A stretch of DNA of 64,000 nucleotides. Origin: Ferruginibacter lapsinanis (lineage in GTDB: Bacteria; Bacteroidota; Bacteroidia; Chitinophagales; Chitinophagaceae). A program made the position numbers and the translations under genes. The notes below the pieces were generated by a model. That model did not search any database. It was given only the letters and a program-made list of their open reading frames with translations, and had not been told where the DNA came from. Shown here one piece after another: positions 43,348 to 51,424 of the stretch. The DNA lies in assembly GCF_020783315.1 (NCBI RefSeq), contig NZ_CP086063.1:1593501-1657500 (forward strand), written 5' to 3'. Position 1 is the stretch's first letter. The number at the start of each line of letters is the position of its first letter.

Positions 43348-44601
43348 ATGCCTGTTTATATCAGTCCCGATAATGTTGCCGAACGTTTTATGCGTTATGT
43401 GCAGATAGATACACAAAGTGATCCAAATAGTAGCACTCATCCTACTACCGAAAAGCAAAAAGACCTGAGCAGGCTTTTGTGGAGAGAGTTACAAGGCATG
43501 GGTATTACAGATGTGTCTACTGATGAGTATGGATATGTGTATGCCACCATTCCATCTAACAGTGATAAAAAAAATATTCCTGTCATTTGTTTTTGCTCAC
43601 ATGTAGATACAGCACCAGATTGCAGCGGTACCAATGTAAAACCTATCCTTCACCGTTATTATGATGGTAATGATATTGTTTTGCCCGATGATCCCACTCA
43701 AGTGTTGAACAAAGCTAATTCGCCCTATTTGCAAGAGCATATCAACCATGGTATAATTACTGCAAGCGGAACAACATTACTGGGAGCCGATGATAAAAGC
43801 GGTGTAGCAGTTATTATGGAAATGGCATTGTATTTTATGCAAAACCCTGCTGTAAAGCATGGAGATATAAAAATTCTATTTACTCCTGATGAAGAAGTTG
43901 GACAAGGCACTGCTAAATTAGATATGAAAAAATTGGGAGCTCAATTTGGTTACACATTAGATGGTGGCGAAGCCGGTTGCCTGGAAGATGAAACATTCAG
44001 TGCAGATGCTGCCGTCATTACTGTTGAAGGAATTATTGTACATCCCGGAGCAGCAAAAAACAAACTGGTGAACGCATTAAAAATAGCAGGGGCTATTTTA
44101 GACGCATTACCTAAAAACGAGTGGAGCCCTGAAACCACCGAGAAGAAAGAAGGTTTTGTGCATCCTGTGGCAGTAAATGGTATCGCTGAAAAAGCTACCA
44201 TTGAATTTATTGTAAGAGATTTTGATACAGCTACTTTGCAACAGCATCATAACAGGCTGAAAAAAATTGCAGAAGAGGTAGTGGCAAAATATCCCGGAGC
44301 AACAATAAGCTATGTGGCTAAAGAACAATATCGCAATATGAAAGAAGTGCTGGATAAAAATCCGCAGGTAGTTGCGTATGCAAAGGAAGCCATTGAAAGA
44401 GCCGGACTTAAAGTGCAAACAGAAAGTATACGTGGTGGTACAGATGGTAGCAGACTGAGTTTTATGGGTTTGCCAAGTCCTAATATTTTTACGGGTATGC
44501 AAAACCTGCACAGCAAATTAGAGTGGATCGGTACAAAAGATATGGCTAAAGCTGCCGAAACAATTGTACATCTTTCTATGATCTGGGAAGAAAAAAGTTA
44601 A
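43348..44601 (+). CDS. pepT: Peptidase T (tripeptide aminopeptidase)
   Basis: 417 residues. The zinc ligands and catalytic residues of M20B are visible: FCSHVDTAPD, TLLGADDKSGVAV, TPDEEVGQG (general base Glu and ligand), SIRGGTDGSRLSFMG and a C-terminal NLHSKLEWI (His ligand). It removes the N-terminal residue from tripeptides in the cytoplasm. The whole spacer before it is a terminator plus a heptamer array, so any promoter would have to lie within that array. Confidence 0.95.
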   Translation: MPVYISPDNVAERFMRYVQIDTQSDPNSSTHPTTEKQKDLSRLLWRELQGMGITDVSTDEYGYVYATIPSNSDKKNIPVICFCSHVDTAPDCSGTNVKPILHRYYDGNDIVLPDDPTQVLNKANSPYLQEHINHGIITASGTTLLGADDKSGVAVIMEMALYFMQNPAVKHGDIKILFTPDEEVGQGTAKLDMKKLGAQFGYTLDGGEAGCLEDETFSADAAVITVEGIIVHPGAAKNKLVNALKIAGAILDALPKNEWSPETTEKKEGFVHPVAVNGIAEKATIEFIVRDFDTATLQQHHNRLKKIAEEVVAKYPGATISYVAKEQYRNMKEVLDKNPQVVAYAKEAIERAGLKVQTESIRGGTDGSRLSFMGLPSPNIFTGMQNLHSKLEWIGTKDMAKAAETIVHLSMIWEEKS

Positions 44602-44627
44602 GATTTTGTAACCGGCATTATTTTTCA

Positions 44628-44723
44628 TGGCATCATCGTTGTGTCACTCACTTGTACGGCATACCGTTGTGGAACTTTTATCAAAGCCCAATAAAGATAT
44701 GCAGCACAAGAGTGCGACGCCAC
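44628..44723. repeat. Degenerate dispersed element with inverted arms (copy 2 of the 20-bp repeat)
   Basis: It begins with TGGCATCATCGTTGTGTCAC, identical to 9817-9836. The arm GTTGTGTCACTCACTTGTAC (44638-44657) pairs imperfectly with GCACAAGAGTGCGACGCCAC (44704-44723), 14 Watson-Crick pairs and one wobble of 20. It looks like a decayed hairpin-forming element between pepT and the SPFH gene. Confidence 0.5.
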
Positions 44724-44791
44724 TGAAGTATCACAAAGATTTAATGACCGGTACATAAAAAAATATTATCTTCATCACAAATTAATAAACC

Positions 44792-45718
44792 ATGGAATTA
44801 ATAAAGTACTTGCCGGTGGCATTGGTCATCTTTGCCTTCTTGGGATGTTTTGTAACCATTAATCAGGGAACGATCGGGGTGGTTACCATGTTTGGTAAAT
44901 ACCGTCGTATCATGCGTCCGGGATTAAACTTCAAGATCCCTTTTTTAGAACAGATATACAAAAGAGTAAGCATTCAAAACCGTTCGGTTGAGTTGGAGTT
45001 TCAGGCTGTAACCATCGATCAGGCGAATGTTTATTTTAAATCGATGTTGTTGTATTCTGTTGTAAATGTGGATGAAGAAACGATCAAGAATGTTGCCTTC
45101 AAATTTATCAGTGATAAAGATCTGATGCAGGCATTGATACGTACTGTTGAAGGAAGTATCCGGGCATTTGTATCTACAAAAAAACAGGCGGAAGTTTTAA
45201 ATGTTCGTCGTGATATTGTAGAGAATGTAAAAGAACAGGTAGATATTACTTTAGAAAGTTGGGGCTATCATTTGCAGGATCTGCAGATCAATGATATCAC
45301 TTTTGATGAAGCGATCATACAAAGTATGAGTAAAGTGGTGGCAAGTAATAATTTAAAAGCTGCTGCTGAAAATGAAGGGCAGGCTTTATTGATCACTAAA
45401 ACAAAAGCAGCGGAAGCGGAAGGTAACTCAATCAAAATTTCTGCAGAAGCTGAAAAACAAGCGGCACAGTTACGTGGACAAGGTGTTGCGTTATTCAGAG
45501 AAGAGGTGGCCAAAGGTATGAGTCAGGCTGCTGAGCAAATGAAACAGGCTAATTTAGATACTAATGTAATTTTGTTTAGTATGTGGACAGAAGCCATCAA
45601 AAATTTTGCAGAATATGGCAAAGGCAATGTGATCTTCTTAGATGGCAGCAGTGAAGGAATGGAGAAAACTATGCGTCAGATAATGGCCATGCAGCAGATG
45701 GGAGACAATAAAAAATAA
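44792..45718 (+). CDS. SPFH/Band 7 (stomatin-like) membrane protein
   Basis: 308 residues. One N-terminal membrane helix (about 6-25) leads to the SPFH domain: VNQGTIGVV-like start, GKYRRIMRPGLNFKIPF near 35-51, and QAVTIDQANVYFKSMLLYSV. An Ala/Glu-rich coiled coil follows (about 190-250; AENEGQALLITKTKAAEAEG). Such proteins form oligomers in flotillin-like membrane microdomains and often regulate proteases. It is transcribed alone and ends at a strong terminator. Confidence 0.9.
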   Translation: MELIKYLPVALVIFAFLGCFVTINQGTIGVVTMFGKYRRIMRPGLNFKIPFLEQIYKRVSIQNRSVELEFQAVTIDQANVYFKSMLLYSVVNVDEETIKNVAFKFISDKDLMQALIRTVEGSIRAFVSTKKQAEVLNVRRDIVENVKEQVDITLESWGYHLQDLQINDITFDEAIIQSMSKVVASNNLKAAAENEGQALLITKTKAAEAEGNSIKISAEAEKQAAQLRGQGVALFREEVAKGMSQAAEQMKQANLDTNVILFSMWTEAIKNFAEYGKGNVIFLDGSSEGMEKTMRQIMAMQQMGDNKK

Positions 45719-45733
45719 TTTTTATAATATCTT

Positions 45734-45760
45734 AAAGCCCCGATTTATCGGGGCTTTTTT
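45734..45760 (+). terminator. Rho-independent terminator of the SPFH gene
   Basis: AAAGCCCCGA and TCGGGGCTTT pair perfectly around TTTA, followed by TTT. Confidence 0.88.
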
Positions 45761-45876
45761 GTAGGGTGATATTCTTTAACATTTTTTTATAGAGTAAATT
45801 GTATCTCTTTACGATTAGTGTAGTCATATTACACACCGGTTGGCACAATTATCGTACAACCAAAAACAGAAACAAT

Positions 45877-45884
45877 TACATTTG
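45877..45884 (+). promoter_or_regulatory. Candidate -7 promoter box of exbB-exbD
   Basis: TACATTTG matches TAnnTTTG, 18 nt before the exbB ATG. No clear -33 partner. Confidence 0.4.
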
Positions 45885-45902
45885 CACAAAATCAGTTAAT
45901 AC

Positions 45903-46580
45903 ATGTTCGATATATTTTTACAAGTAGATACATTAAGTACAGCCGCTTCAACAGCCGGAAAAACTGAATCTGTTTGGAGTTTGTTAACCAAGGGTGGTCC
46001 GTTGATGATACCGTTGGGTATTTTATTTGCACTGGCCGTTTTTGTTTTTATAGAAAGGCTGATAGCGATCAGGAAGGCGAGTAAGATCGAAGATAGTTTT
46101 ATGAGTATCATCCGTGATAATATTATTAACGGAAATGTGACAGCTGCAAGAAGCCTGGCTAAAAATACAGACAATCCTGTTGCAAGAATGATCGATAAAG
46201 GGTTACAGAGAATTGGCAAACCAATTGATGCGATTGAAAAAAGTATGGATAATGTGGGTAAGCTGGAAATGTATAAAATGGAAAAGAATCTTTCTATATT
46301 GTCTGTGATCTCCCGTATAGCGCCATTGTTTGGCTTCGTAGGAACTATTGTAGGGCTGGTATTATTGTTGAAAGAATTTGCAACGATCAGCAATCCTTCT
46401 GTTAGTCAGATTGCTGATGCGATGTATATTAAATTAATTACTTCTGCCAGTGGATTGATCATTGGTATGTTGGCATATTTAGGCTATAGTTATTTAGATA
46501 CACAGATCAACAGAACTGCCAACAGAATGGAAGCGGCAAGCAGTGAGTTTATAGATATTTTGCAGGAGCCAACAAGATAA
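45903..46580 (+). CDS. exbB: MotA/TolQ/ExbB proton-channel family protein
   Basis: 225 residues. Three membrane helices lie at about 34-53, 138-160 and 178-200, with the family core SVISRIAPLFGFVGTIVGLV and the second LITSASGLIIGML. It forms a pentameric proton channel with ExbD that energises TonB or a similar partner. No tonB gene is nearby. It is followed by exbD after a 68-nt spacer filled by a heptamer array. Assignment to ExbB rather than TolQ rests on the pairing and is not certain. Confidence 0.85.
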   Translation: MFDIFLQVDTLSTAASTAGKTESVWSLLTKGGPLMIPLGILFALAVFVFIERLIAIRKASKIEDSFMSIIRDNIINGNVTAARSLAKNTDNPVARMIDKGLQRIGKPIDAIEKSMDNVGKLEMYKMEKNLSILSVISRIAPLFGFVGTIVGLVLLLKEFATISNPSVSQIADAMYIKLITSASGLIIGMLAYLGYSYLDTQINRTANRMEAASSEFIDILQEPTR

Positions 46581-46646
46581 TTAGTAATTAAAAATTCTTT
46601 CAAGCATAAAGGTTTTAATTCGTAATTCGCAATTCTTAATTAATTA
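46577..46646. repeat. Ten-unit heptamer array between exbB and exbD
   Basis: Units of exactly 7 bp (GTAATTA, AAAATTC, TTCGTAA, TTCGCAA, TTCTTAA and others) span from the exbB stop codon to 2 nt before the exbD ATG. Confidence 0.78.
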
Positions 46647-46648
46647 AA

Positions 46649-47056
46649 ATGAGTCTTCGGAAGAACAAGCTAAGAGACAATCACAGTGAAGTAGACGCAG
46701 GTCCGCTGAATGATATCTTATTTATTCTATTAATGTTTTTCTTAATGATATCTACATTGGCTAATCCTAATGTGATAAAGATGAGTGTGCCTAAAGCTAA
46801 GAGCGACACCAAGACAAAGCAAAGTGTAGTGGTAAGTGTTGATAAAGATAAAAATGTATATGTTGGTTCTAAAAGAATTGTAATGGACTCTTTAGAATCT
46901 GCGCTGAGAAAATATATCAACGAAGGCGATAGTATAAAACCTGCTGTTGTTATCAATGCTGATTCTGCTTCTGCCTGGGGTGAAATTGTAAGAGTAATGA
47001 AAGTAGCCCGACATTTAGGTGCCACTACATCTGCAACAGTTACCGGGACTGAGTAG
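46649..47056 (+). CDS. exbD: ExbD/TolR-family biopolymer transport protein
   Basis: 135 residues. One membrane helix contains the essential aspartate (PLNDILFILLMFFLMIST, about 19-36). The periplasmic domain has VVVSVDKDKNVYV and VINADSASAWGEIVRVM. It works with the ExbB gene product upstream. Its last 17 nt overlap the 3' end of prmC on the other strand. Confidence 0.9.
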   Translation: MSLRKNKLRDNHSEVDAGPLNDILFILLMFFLMISTLANPNVIKMSVPKAKSDTKTKQSVVVSVDKDKNVYVGSKRIVMDSLESALRKYINEGDSIKPAVVINADSASAWGEIVRVMKVARHLGATTSATVTGTE

Positions 47057-47903
47057 CAGTTACCATTCTTTGTTTGCCAAAAATATCTTTAATTATTTCA
47101 ACCTGTTGATACGATTGGGCAAACATTGCGGCTGTTTCTTTTGCAAAATTTTCGTGTGTTTCTACAAATATTTTTCCGTTATTATGTAAGTGGCTTTTTC
47201 CAAACAAAGCTATTTTTTCGTAAAATAATAAAGGCGTGTTATCGGGCACAAATAAGGCCAGATGAGGTTCGTAACCGGTTACATTTTTGTCTAATTGTTC
47301 TTTTTCCGTTACTGGTATGTAGGGGGGATTACTTACAATTATATCAAACGAGGGAATATCTCCCCATAAATTTTCATCTATAAAATTAAGTTGTTGGAAA
47401 TTAACAACAGTGTTATTCATCAATGCATTCTCTTTGGCAACAGCTAAAGCATTGTCACTTATATCTATTGCCGTAACAGTAGCACCGGGTATTTCTTTTT
47501 TCAATGCTATAGCGATACAACCGCTGCCGGTACCAATATCTACAATCCGCAACGATTTATTATTCGTAATTCGTATTTCATCATTCGTAATTAACTGAAC
47601 TAATTCTTCCGTCTCAGGCCTCGGTATCAGTACATGTTCGTTCACATTAAATTTCATTTTATAAAACCATGCTTCTCCCAGCACATACTGTATAGGTTTG
47701 TGTTGCAATAACTCTTCCAGGCAATTGGTTATTCTTTTTGTTACAGCAGGTTCCAATTCTTTGTCAGGATGAAGGGTTATATCCGCACGTTTAGCACCGG
47801 CAATACTTTCAAAAAGCCAATCAGTCAATGTAGCAGCTTCATTCAAATTGTAAATAATTTGAAGCTTGTTTAAAAGTTTTTTATACAGTTCCTGTGTCGT
47901 CAT
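47040..47903 (-). CDS. prmC: Protein-(glutamine-N5) methyltransferase, release factor-specific
   Basis: 287 residues. The N-terminal helical domain carries PIQYVLGEAWFY. The SAM loop is IVDIGTGSGCIAIALKK near 120 and the catalytic motif is IIVSNPPYIP near 188. It methylates the GGQ glutamine of RF1/RF2. Residues 103-114 (QLITNDEIRITN), the linker between domains, are encoded by a heptamer string. It converges with and overlaps exbD by 17 nt, and is divergent from ribD by 57 nt. Confidence 0.93.
   Translation of the reverse strand: MTTQELYKKLLNKLQIIYNLNEAATLTDWLFESIAGAKRADITLHPDKELEPAVTKRITNCLEELLQHKPIQYVLGEAWFYKMKFNVNEHVLIPRPETEELVQLITNDEIRITNNKSLRIVDIGTGSGCIAIALKKEIPGATVTAIDISDNALAVAKENALMNNTVVNFQQLNFIDENLWGDIPSFDIIVSNPPYIPVTEKEQLDKNVTGYEPHLALFVPDNTPLLFYEKIALFGKSHLHNNGKIFVETHENFAKETAAMFAQSYQQVEIIKDIFGKQRMVTATQSR
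47562..47596. repeat. Heptamer-phased string inside prmC
   Basis: On the plus strand: ATTCGTA, ATTCGTA, TTTCATC, ATTCGTA, ATTAACT, five 7-mers in phase. They resemble units in the intergenic arrays before pepT and exbD, yet here they are translated (minus strand) as an interdomain linker. Confidence 0.7.
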
Positions 47904-47960
47904 TCAGGCAAACTTAGTTTATTTTTTAGCTGATTGCTGCGGTATGCTTAATTTTGAGGC

Positions 47961-49016
47961 TTGACTGTACACGAAAAATATATGCATCGTTGTCTGGAGC
48001 TGGCTAAACTCGGCTTCGGGAATGTGGCGCCCAATCCAATGGTGGGTGCGGTATTGGTGTATAATGATACCCTTATAGGTGAAGGATATCATCAGCGGTA
48101 CGGAGAAGCGCATGCCGAGGTAAATTGTATCAACAGTGTTGCGGATGAAAATAAAAAATTGATTGGAAAAAGCACGTTGTATGTTTCTTTGGAGCCATGT
48201 GCACATTTTGGAAAAACACCTCCCTGTGCTGATTTGATTGTCGATAAAAAAATACCGAATGTGGTGATTGCGTGTAGAGATAGCTTTGCTCAAGTGGATG
48301 GTAAAGGGATACAAAAATTAATGAACGCAGGGATAAATGTAAAGGTGGGTATTTTAGAAAAAGAGGCAATAACGTTGAACAAACGTTTTTTTACTTTTCA
48401 TGCCCAGCATCGACCATATATTATTTTAAAATGGGCACAGAGTAAGGATAAGAAAATTGCTTTGGCTGATTTTTCAAGTGTGGCTATCAGCAATGCCCAA
48501 ACCAATAAACTGGTGCACAAATGGCGCAGTGAAGAAATGGCTATTATGGTTGGTACTAACACTGCTTTGCACGACGATCCTTCTTTAACTACAAGACATT
48601 GGTCGGGAAAAAATCCTGTGAGGATTGTTATTGACAAAGCGTTGAAACTGCCGAAATCCTTGCATTTGTTTGACGGTACAGTAAAAACGATCGTATTTAA
48701 TACAATTAAAAACGAAGAGGCTGGTTTACTATCTTATATAAAAATTTCAGAAAAGGAAAACATCATTCCTCAGATACTGCAAGCATTGTATCAATTAAAG
48801 ATCCAGAGTGTAATTGTGGAAGGCGGCGCAAAATTGTTGCAGTCATTCATAGATCAAAACTTCTGGGATGAAGGAAGAATAATTACCAATACAGAATTAA
48901 CGATTGGTGATGGAATAAATGCTCCTGTTTTTTTGGGAGATCATTTATTATCAACTCAACAGATCTCAACTGATAATGTCGATATTTATCTTAATCCCAA
49001 TCCTCCAACAAATTGA
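47961..49016 (+). CDS. ribD: Bifunctional riboflavin deaminase/reductase
   Basis: 351 residues from a TTG. The first ATG, 7 codons later, would remove residues matching the family start (E-K-Y-M-x-R-x-L-E-L-A). Deaminase zinc site: HAEVNCINSV near 48 and PCAHFGKTPPCADLIV near 75-90. Reductase domain: RPYIILKWAQSKDKKIA near 150 and VIVEGGAKLLQSF near 290. It makes the pyrimidine intermediate of riboflavin synthesis. It overlaps yigZ by 4 nt (TTGA). Confidence 0.93.
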   Translation: MTVHEKYMHRCLELAKLGFGNVAPNPMVGAVLVYNDTLIGEGYHQRYGEAHAEVNCINSVADENKKLIGKSTLYVSLEPCAHFGKTPPCADLIVDKKIPNVVIACRDSFAQVDGKGIQKLMNAGINVKVGILEKEAITLNKRFFTFHAQHRPYIILKWAQSKDKKIALADFSSVAISNAQTNKLVHKWRSEEMAIMVGTNTALHDDPSLTTRHWSGKNPVRIVIDKALKLPKSLHLFDGTVKTIVFNTIKNEEAGLLSYIKISEKENIIPQILQALYQLKIQSVIVEGGAKLLQSFIDQNFWDEGRIITNTELTIGDGINAPVFLGDHLLSTQQISTDNVDIYLNPNPPTN

Positions 49017-49630
49017 TAACAGGCACCAACGATAAAACATTTTATTTTACTATAGATAAACCTTCTGTTGCTGAATTTAAGGATAGAGGCAGTAAATTTA
49101 TTGCTTACGCTTTTCCGATAGAGACTGTGGAAGATTTTAAAGTGCATCTGCAAAATTTAAAAAAGGAACATGCAAAAGCGGTGCATCATTGTTTTGCCTA
49201 TCGTATAGGTACAGATGGAAATACTTTCAGAAGTAGTGACGATGGCGAGCCTTCTGGTACAGCGGGGAAACCTATCTTAGGACAAATTGATAGCAAAGAA
49301 ATAACCAATGTGGCAATTATTGTAGTACGCTATTGGGGAGGAACCTTGCTGGGAGTGCCGGGATTGATCAATGCGTATAAAACAGCCGCATCGTTGGTTT
49401 TACAAGTAGTGCCGGTTACGCAGAAACAAATAGAAATAACCTATTCTCTTCAGTTTGATTATACCCAAATGAACGAAGTAATGATGATCCTGAAAAAATT
49501 TAATTGTACGATCATCAGTCAGGAATTGCAATTGTTTTGTTCAGTAAAAATGGGAATACCTGTAAACAGATTGGATGAAGTGCTGTTTCAACTAAACGAG
49601 TTGCAGCATGTAGACCTTAAAAAATTATAA
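49013..49630 (+). CDS. YigZ/IMPACT-family protein
   Basis: 205 residues from a TTG that overlaps the ribD stop codon, suggesting translational coupling. The IMPACT core is HHCFAYRIG, SSDDGEPSGTAGKPIL near 77-92 and VRYWGGTLLGVPGLINAY near 104-121. A ferredoxin-like C-terminal domain follows. Members bind nucleic acid or ribosomes; the bacterial role is not settled. It converges on the sprF-like gene with a 3-nt gap. Confidence 0.9.
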   Translation: MITGTNDKTFYFTIDKPSVAEFKDRGSKFIAYAFPIETVEDFKVHLQNLKKEHAKAVHHCFAYRIGTDGNTFRSSDDGEPSGTAGKPILGQIDSKEITNVAIIVVRYWGGTLLGVPGLINAYKTAASLVLQVVPVTQKQIEITYSLQFDYTQMNEVMMILKKFNCTIISQELQLFCSVKMGIPVNRLDEVLFQLNELQHVDLKKL

Positions 49631-49633
49631 TCA

Positions 49634-50644
49634 TTAAAATCTCGGACAAGGAATCCCTTTTCCTCTTTCTGCTTTTTGTTGGATATATATCAGAGAAATT
49701 TCACTGCCACCTCTGCTTGCTGTAGCTGCTTTTAAAGAAGATGTATTTACGTCATAACTCACTCCAATTCTCAAGCTGTTAAATTCTAAGCCAACATATG
49801 GAATAATAGCGTCATTAAGACGGATCCAAGCGCCAGCATAAACATTGGTCGGGTTTTCCAAAGAGCCGTTAATGTTCGATGAAACAGCAGCACCGGCAAC
49901 CATTTCGCTGGCCTGATTTTGCATTTGATAAATAGCTGATGTATGCACCGATAACCTGTCGCTAAGCGGAGTAGAGTATCCTCCATGTATTGTGAAACGT
50001 GGAGTTAATAACCACAATTGATCAATAAAACCAACTGCTGGCTTATTGATATGATACATAGATGCACCCAGATAATAATTGTTATCGCCGTTACTGGAAC
50101 CGGAAAATAATAATCCGGCATTCAGATCAAGATAATTCTGAGTTTTGCCATTTGTCAAGACTTCATTAGTAGCACCGGTAAAACCATTAGCTGTTAACTG
50201 ATCTTCAAATCTTAACTTAGTAATATCAAGACTCATACTGCTGTATGTGGCTTGAAGTCCGGCTCCTAGCGTATTAAAGCCTTCTTCGTCCATTGCTTTA
50301 TGAAAACTTAAAGAAACAGAACCATAATTTAATTTTAATGCATTGTCAGCACTTTGGTCACTCAGTCCTGAAAAACCAATCCCCAGCACATCATATTCAC
50401 TGATCTTATTTTTCAGGATACTGAAATCAACAGAACCACTGGTTGTTACGTATGCTTTTGGAATAGAAGGCCATTGGTCTCTATGGTTAGCAGCTAAACG
50501 AAATATTCCATCAAATTTTCCGGTAAAGGCAGGGTTAAGTGTTAGCGGCGATGCAAAAAACTGCGAAAAATGAGGGTCTTGGGCACTAACAAGTCCGCTA
50601 AACAAAAGGGCACATAAGGCTAAGATTGTATTTTTCCGTATCAT
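49634..50644 (-). CDS. PorP/SprF-family type IX secretion-associated outer-membrane protein
   Basis: 336 residues. The signal peptide ends at GLVSAQ, followed by the family start DPHFSQFFASPLTLNPAFTGK. The remainder is a beta barrel (LGIGFSGLSDQSADNALKLN, YVGLEFNSLRIGVSYDVN). SprF-like proteins help surface attachment of CHU_C-type T9SS cargo and often sit beside the cargo gene. Here the nearest CHU_C protein (17384-21937) is about 28 kb away. Confidence 0.9.
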   Translation of the reverse strand: MIRKNTILALCALLFSGLVSAQDPHFSQFFASPLTLNPAFTGKFDGIFRLAANHRDQWPSIPKAYVTTSGSVDFSILKNKISEYDVLGIGFSGLSDQSADNALKLNYGSVSLSFHKAMDEEGFNTLGAGLQATYSSMSLDITKLRFEDQLTANGFTGATNEVLTNGKTQNYLDLNAGLLFSGSSNGDNNYYLGASMYHINKPAVGFIDQLWLLTPRFTIHGGYSTPLSDRLSVHTSAIYQMQNQASEMVAGAAVSSNINGSLENPTNVYAGAWIRLNDAIIPYVGLEFNSLRIGVSYDVNTSSLKAATASRGGSEISLIYIQQKAERGKGIPCPRF

Positions 50645-50703
50645 GAAAAAAAATTCTGAATTTTAAAGATAACATTTTGTTGCAAAACGCAGCACTGAAT
50701 TTG

Positions 50704-51354
50704 TTAATTCTGCATTTTACTTCCAAAAGCCAGGTCTCCGGCATCACCCAGGCCCGGTACGATATACCCCTTGGCTGTTAATTCATCATCAATATCACCG
50801 CACCAGATGGTTGCTTTAGGCTCTGCTCTTAAAACATACTCTATACCCACCGTACAAGCAATAGCACATACAATATGTATTTGTTTAATATCTCCTTCCT
50901 CTTTTAAATACTGAATCGCTTTTACCAAAGATGCCCCTGTGGCGATCATAGGGTCACTGATGATGATCATTTTGCCTTCAACGTCGGGGCAACTCATATA
51001 TTCAATATTGATCTCAAAACTGCCATCGGGCTTATGTTTTCTATATGCACTGATAAATGCATTCTCTCCTTTGTCAAAATAATTTAACAGGCCGGTATGC
51101 ATTCCTAATCCGGCTCTCAGGATCGTAGCAAGAATGGGTTGTGTTTTGATCATTTTACAATTGGCAGTGCCAAGCGGCGTTTGGATCTCTTTTTCTTCCC
51201 ATTCCATCGTCTTGCTTATTTCATAAGCAGCCACTTCTCCAATACGTTCAAGGTTTCTTCTGAAACGCATTCTGTCAGATTGTATATCTACATTTCTTAA
51301 TTCGCTTACCCAATTACTTACCAAAGAATGCTCTTTACTGAGATTAATTACCAT
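50704..51354 (-). CDS. upp: Uracil phosphoribosyltransferase
   Basis: 216 residues from the ATG at 51354; a TTG seven codons upstream is weaker. It has ATILRAGLGMHTGLLNYF, the PRPP loop IIISDPMIATGASLVKAI near 130-150 and the uracil-binding end KGYIVPGLGDAGDLAFG. It salvages uracil to UMP. It is divergent from anmK with a 70-nt shared promoter region containing an 11-nt direct repeat (AATCTATATTT, 51374 and 51388). Confidence 0.93.
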   Translation of the reverse strand: MVINLSKEHSLVSNWVSELRNVDIQSDRMRFRRNLERIGEVAAYEISKTMEWEEKEIQTPLGTANCKMIKTQPILATILRAGLGMHTGLLNYFDKGENAFISAYRKHKPDGSFEINIEYMSCPDVEGKMIIISDPMIATGASLVKAIQYLKEEGDIKQIHIVCAIACTVGIEYVLRAEPKATIWCGDIDDELTAKGYIVPGLGDAGDLAFGSKMQN

Positions 51355-51373
51355 AAAATTTGTAGTTTTCGTC

Positions 51374-51400
51374 AATCTATATTTACAAATCTATATTTTG
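51374..51400. promoter_or_regulatory. Direct repeat and -7-like box between upp and anmK
   Basis: AATCTATATTT occurs at 51374-51384 and 51388-51398, spaced by 14 bp (two heptamers). TATATTTTG at 51392-51400 could be the anmK -7 box. This may be a regulatory site or a remnant heptamer array. Confidence 0.3.
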
Positions 51401-51424
51401 CAAGCCAAAAACTAAAATTTAATT

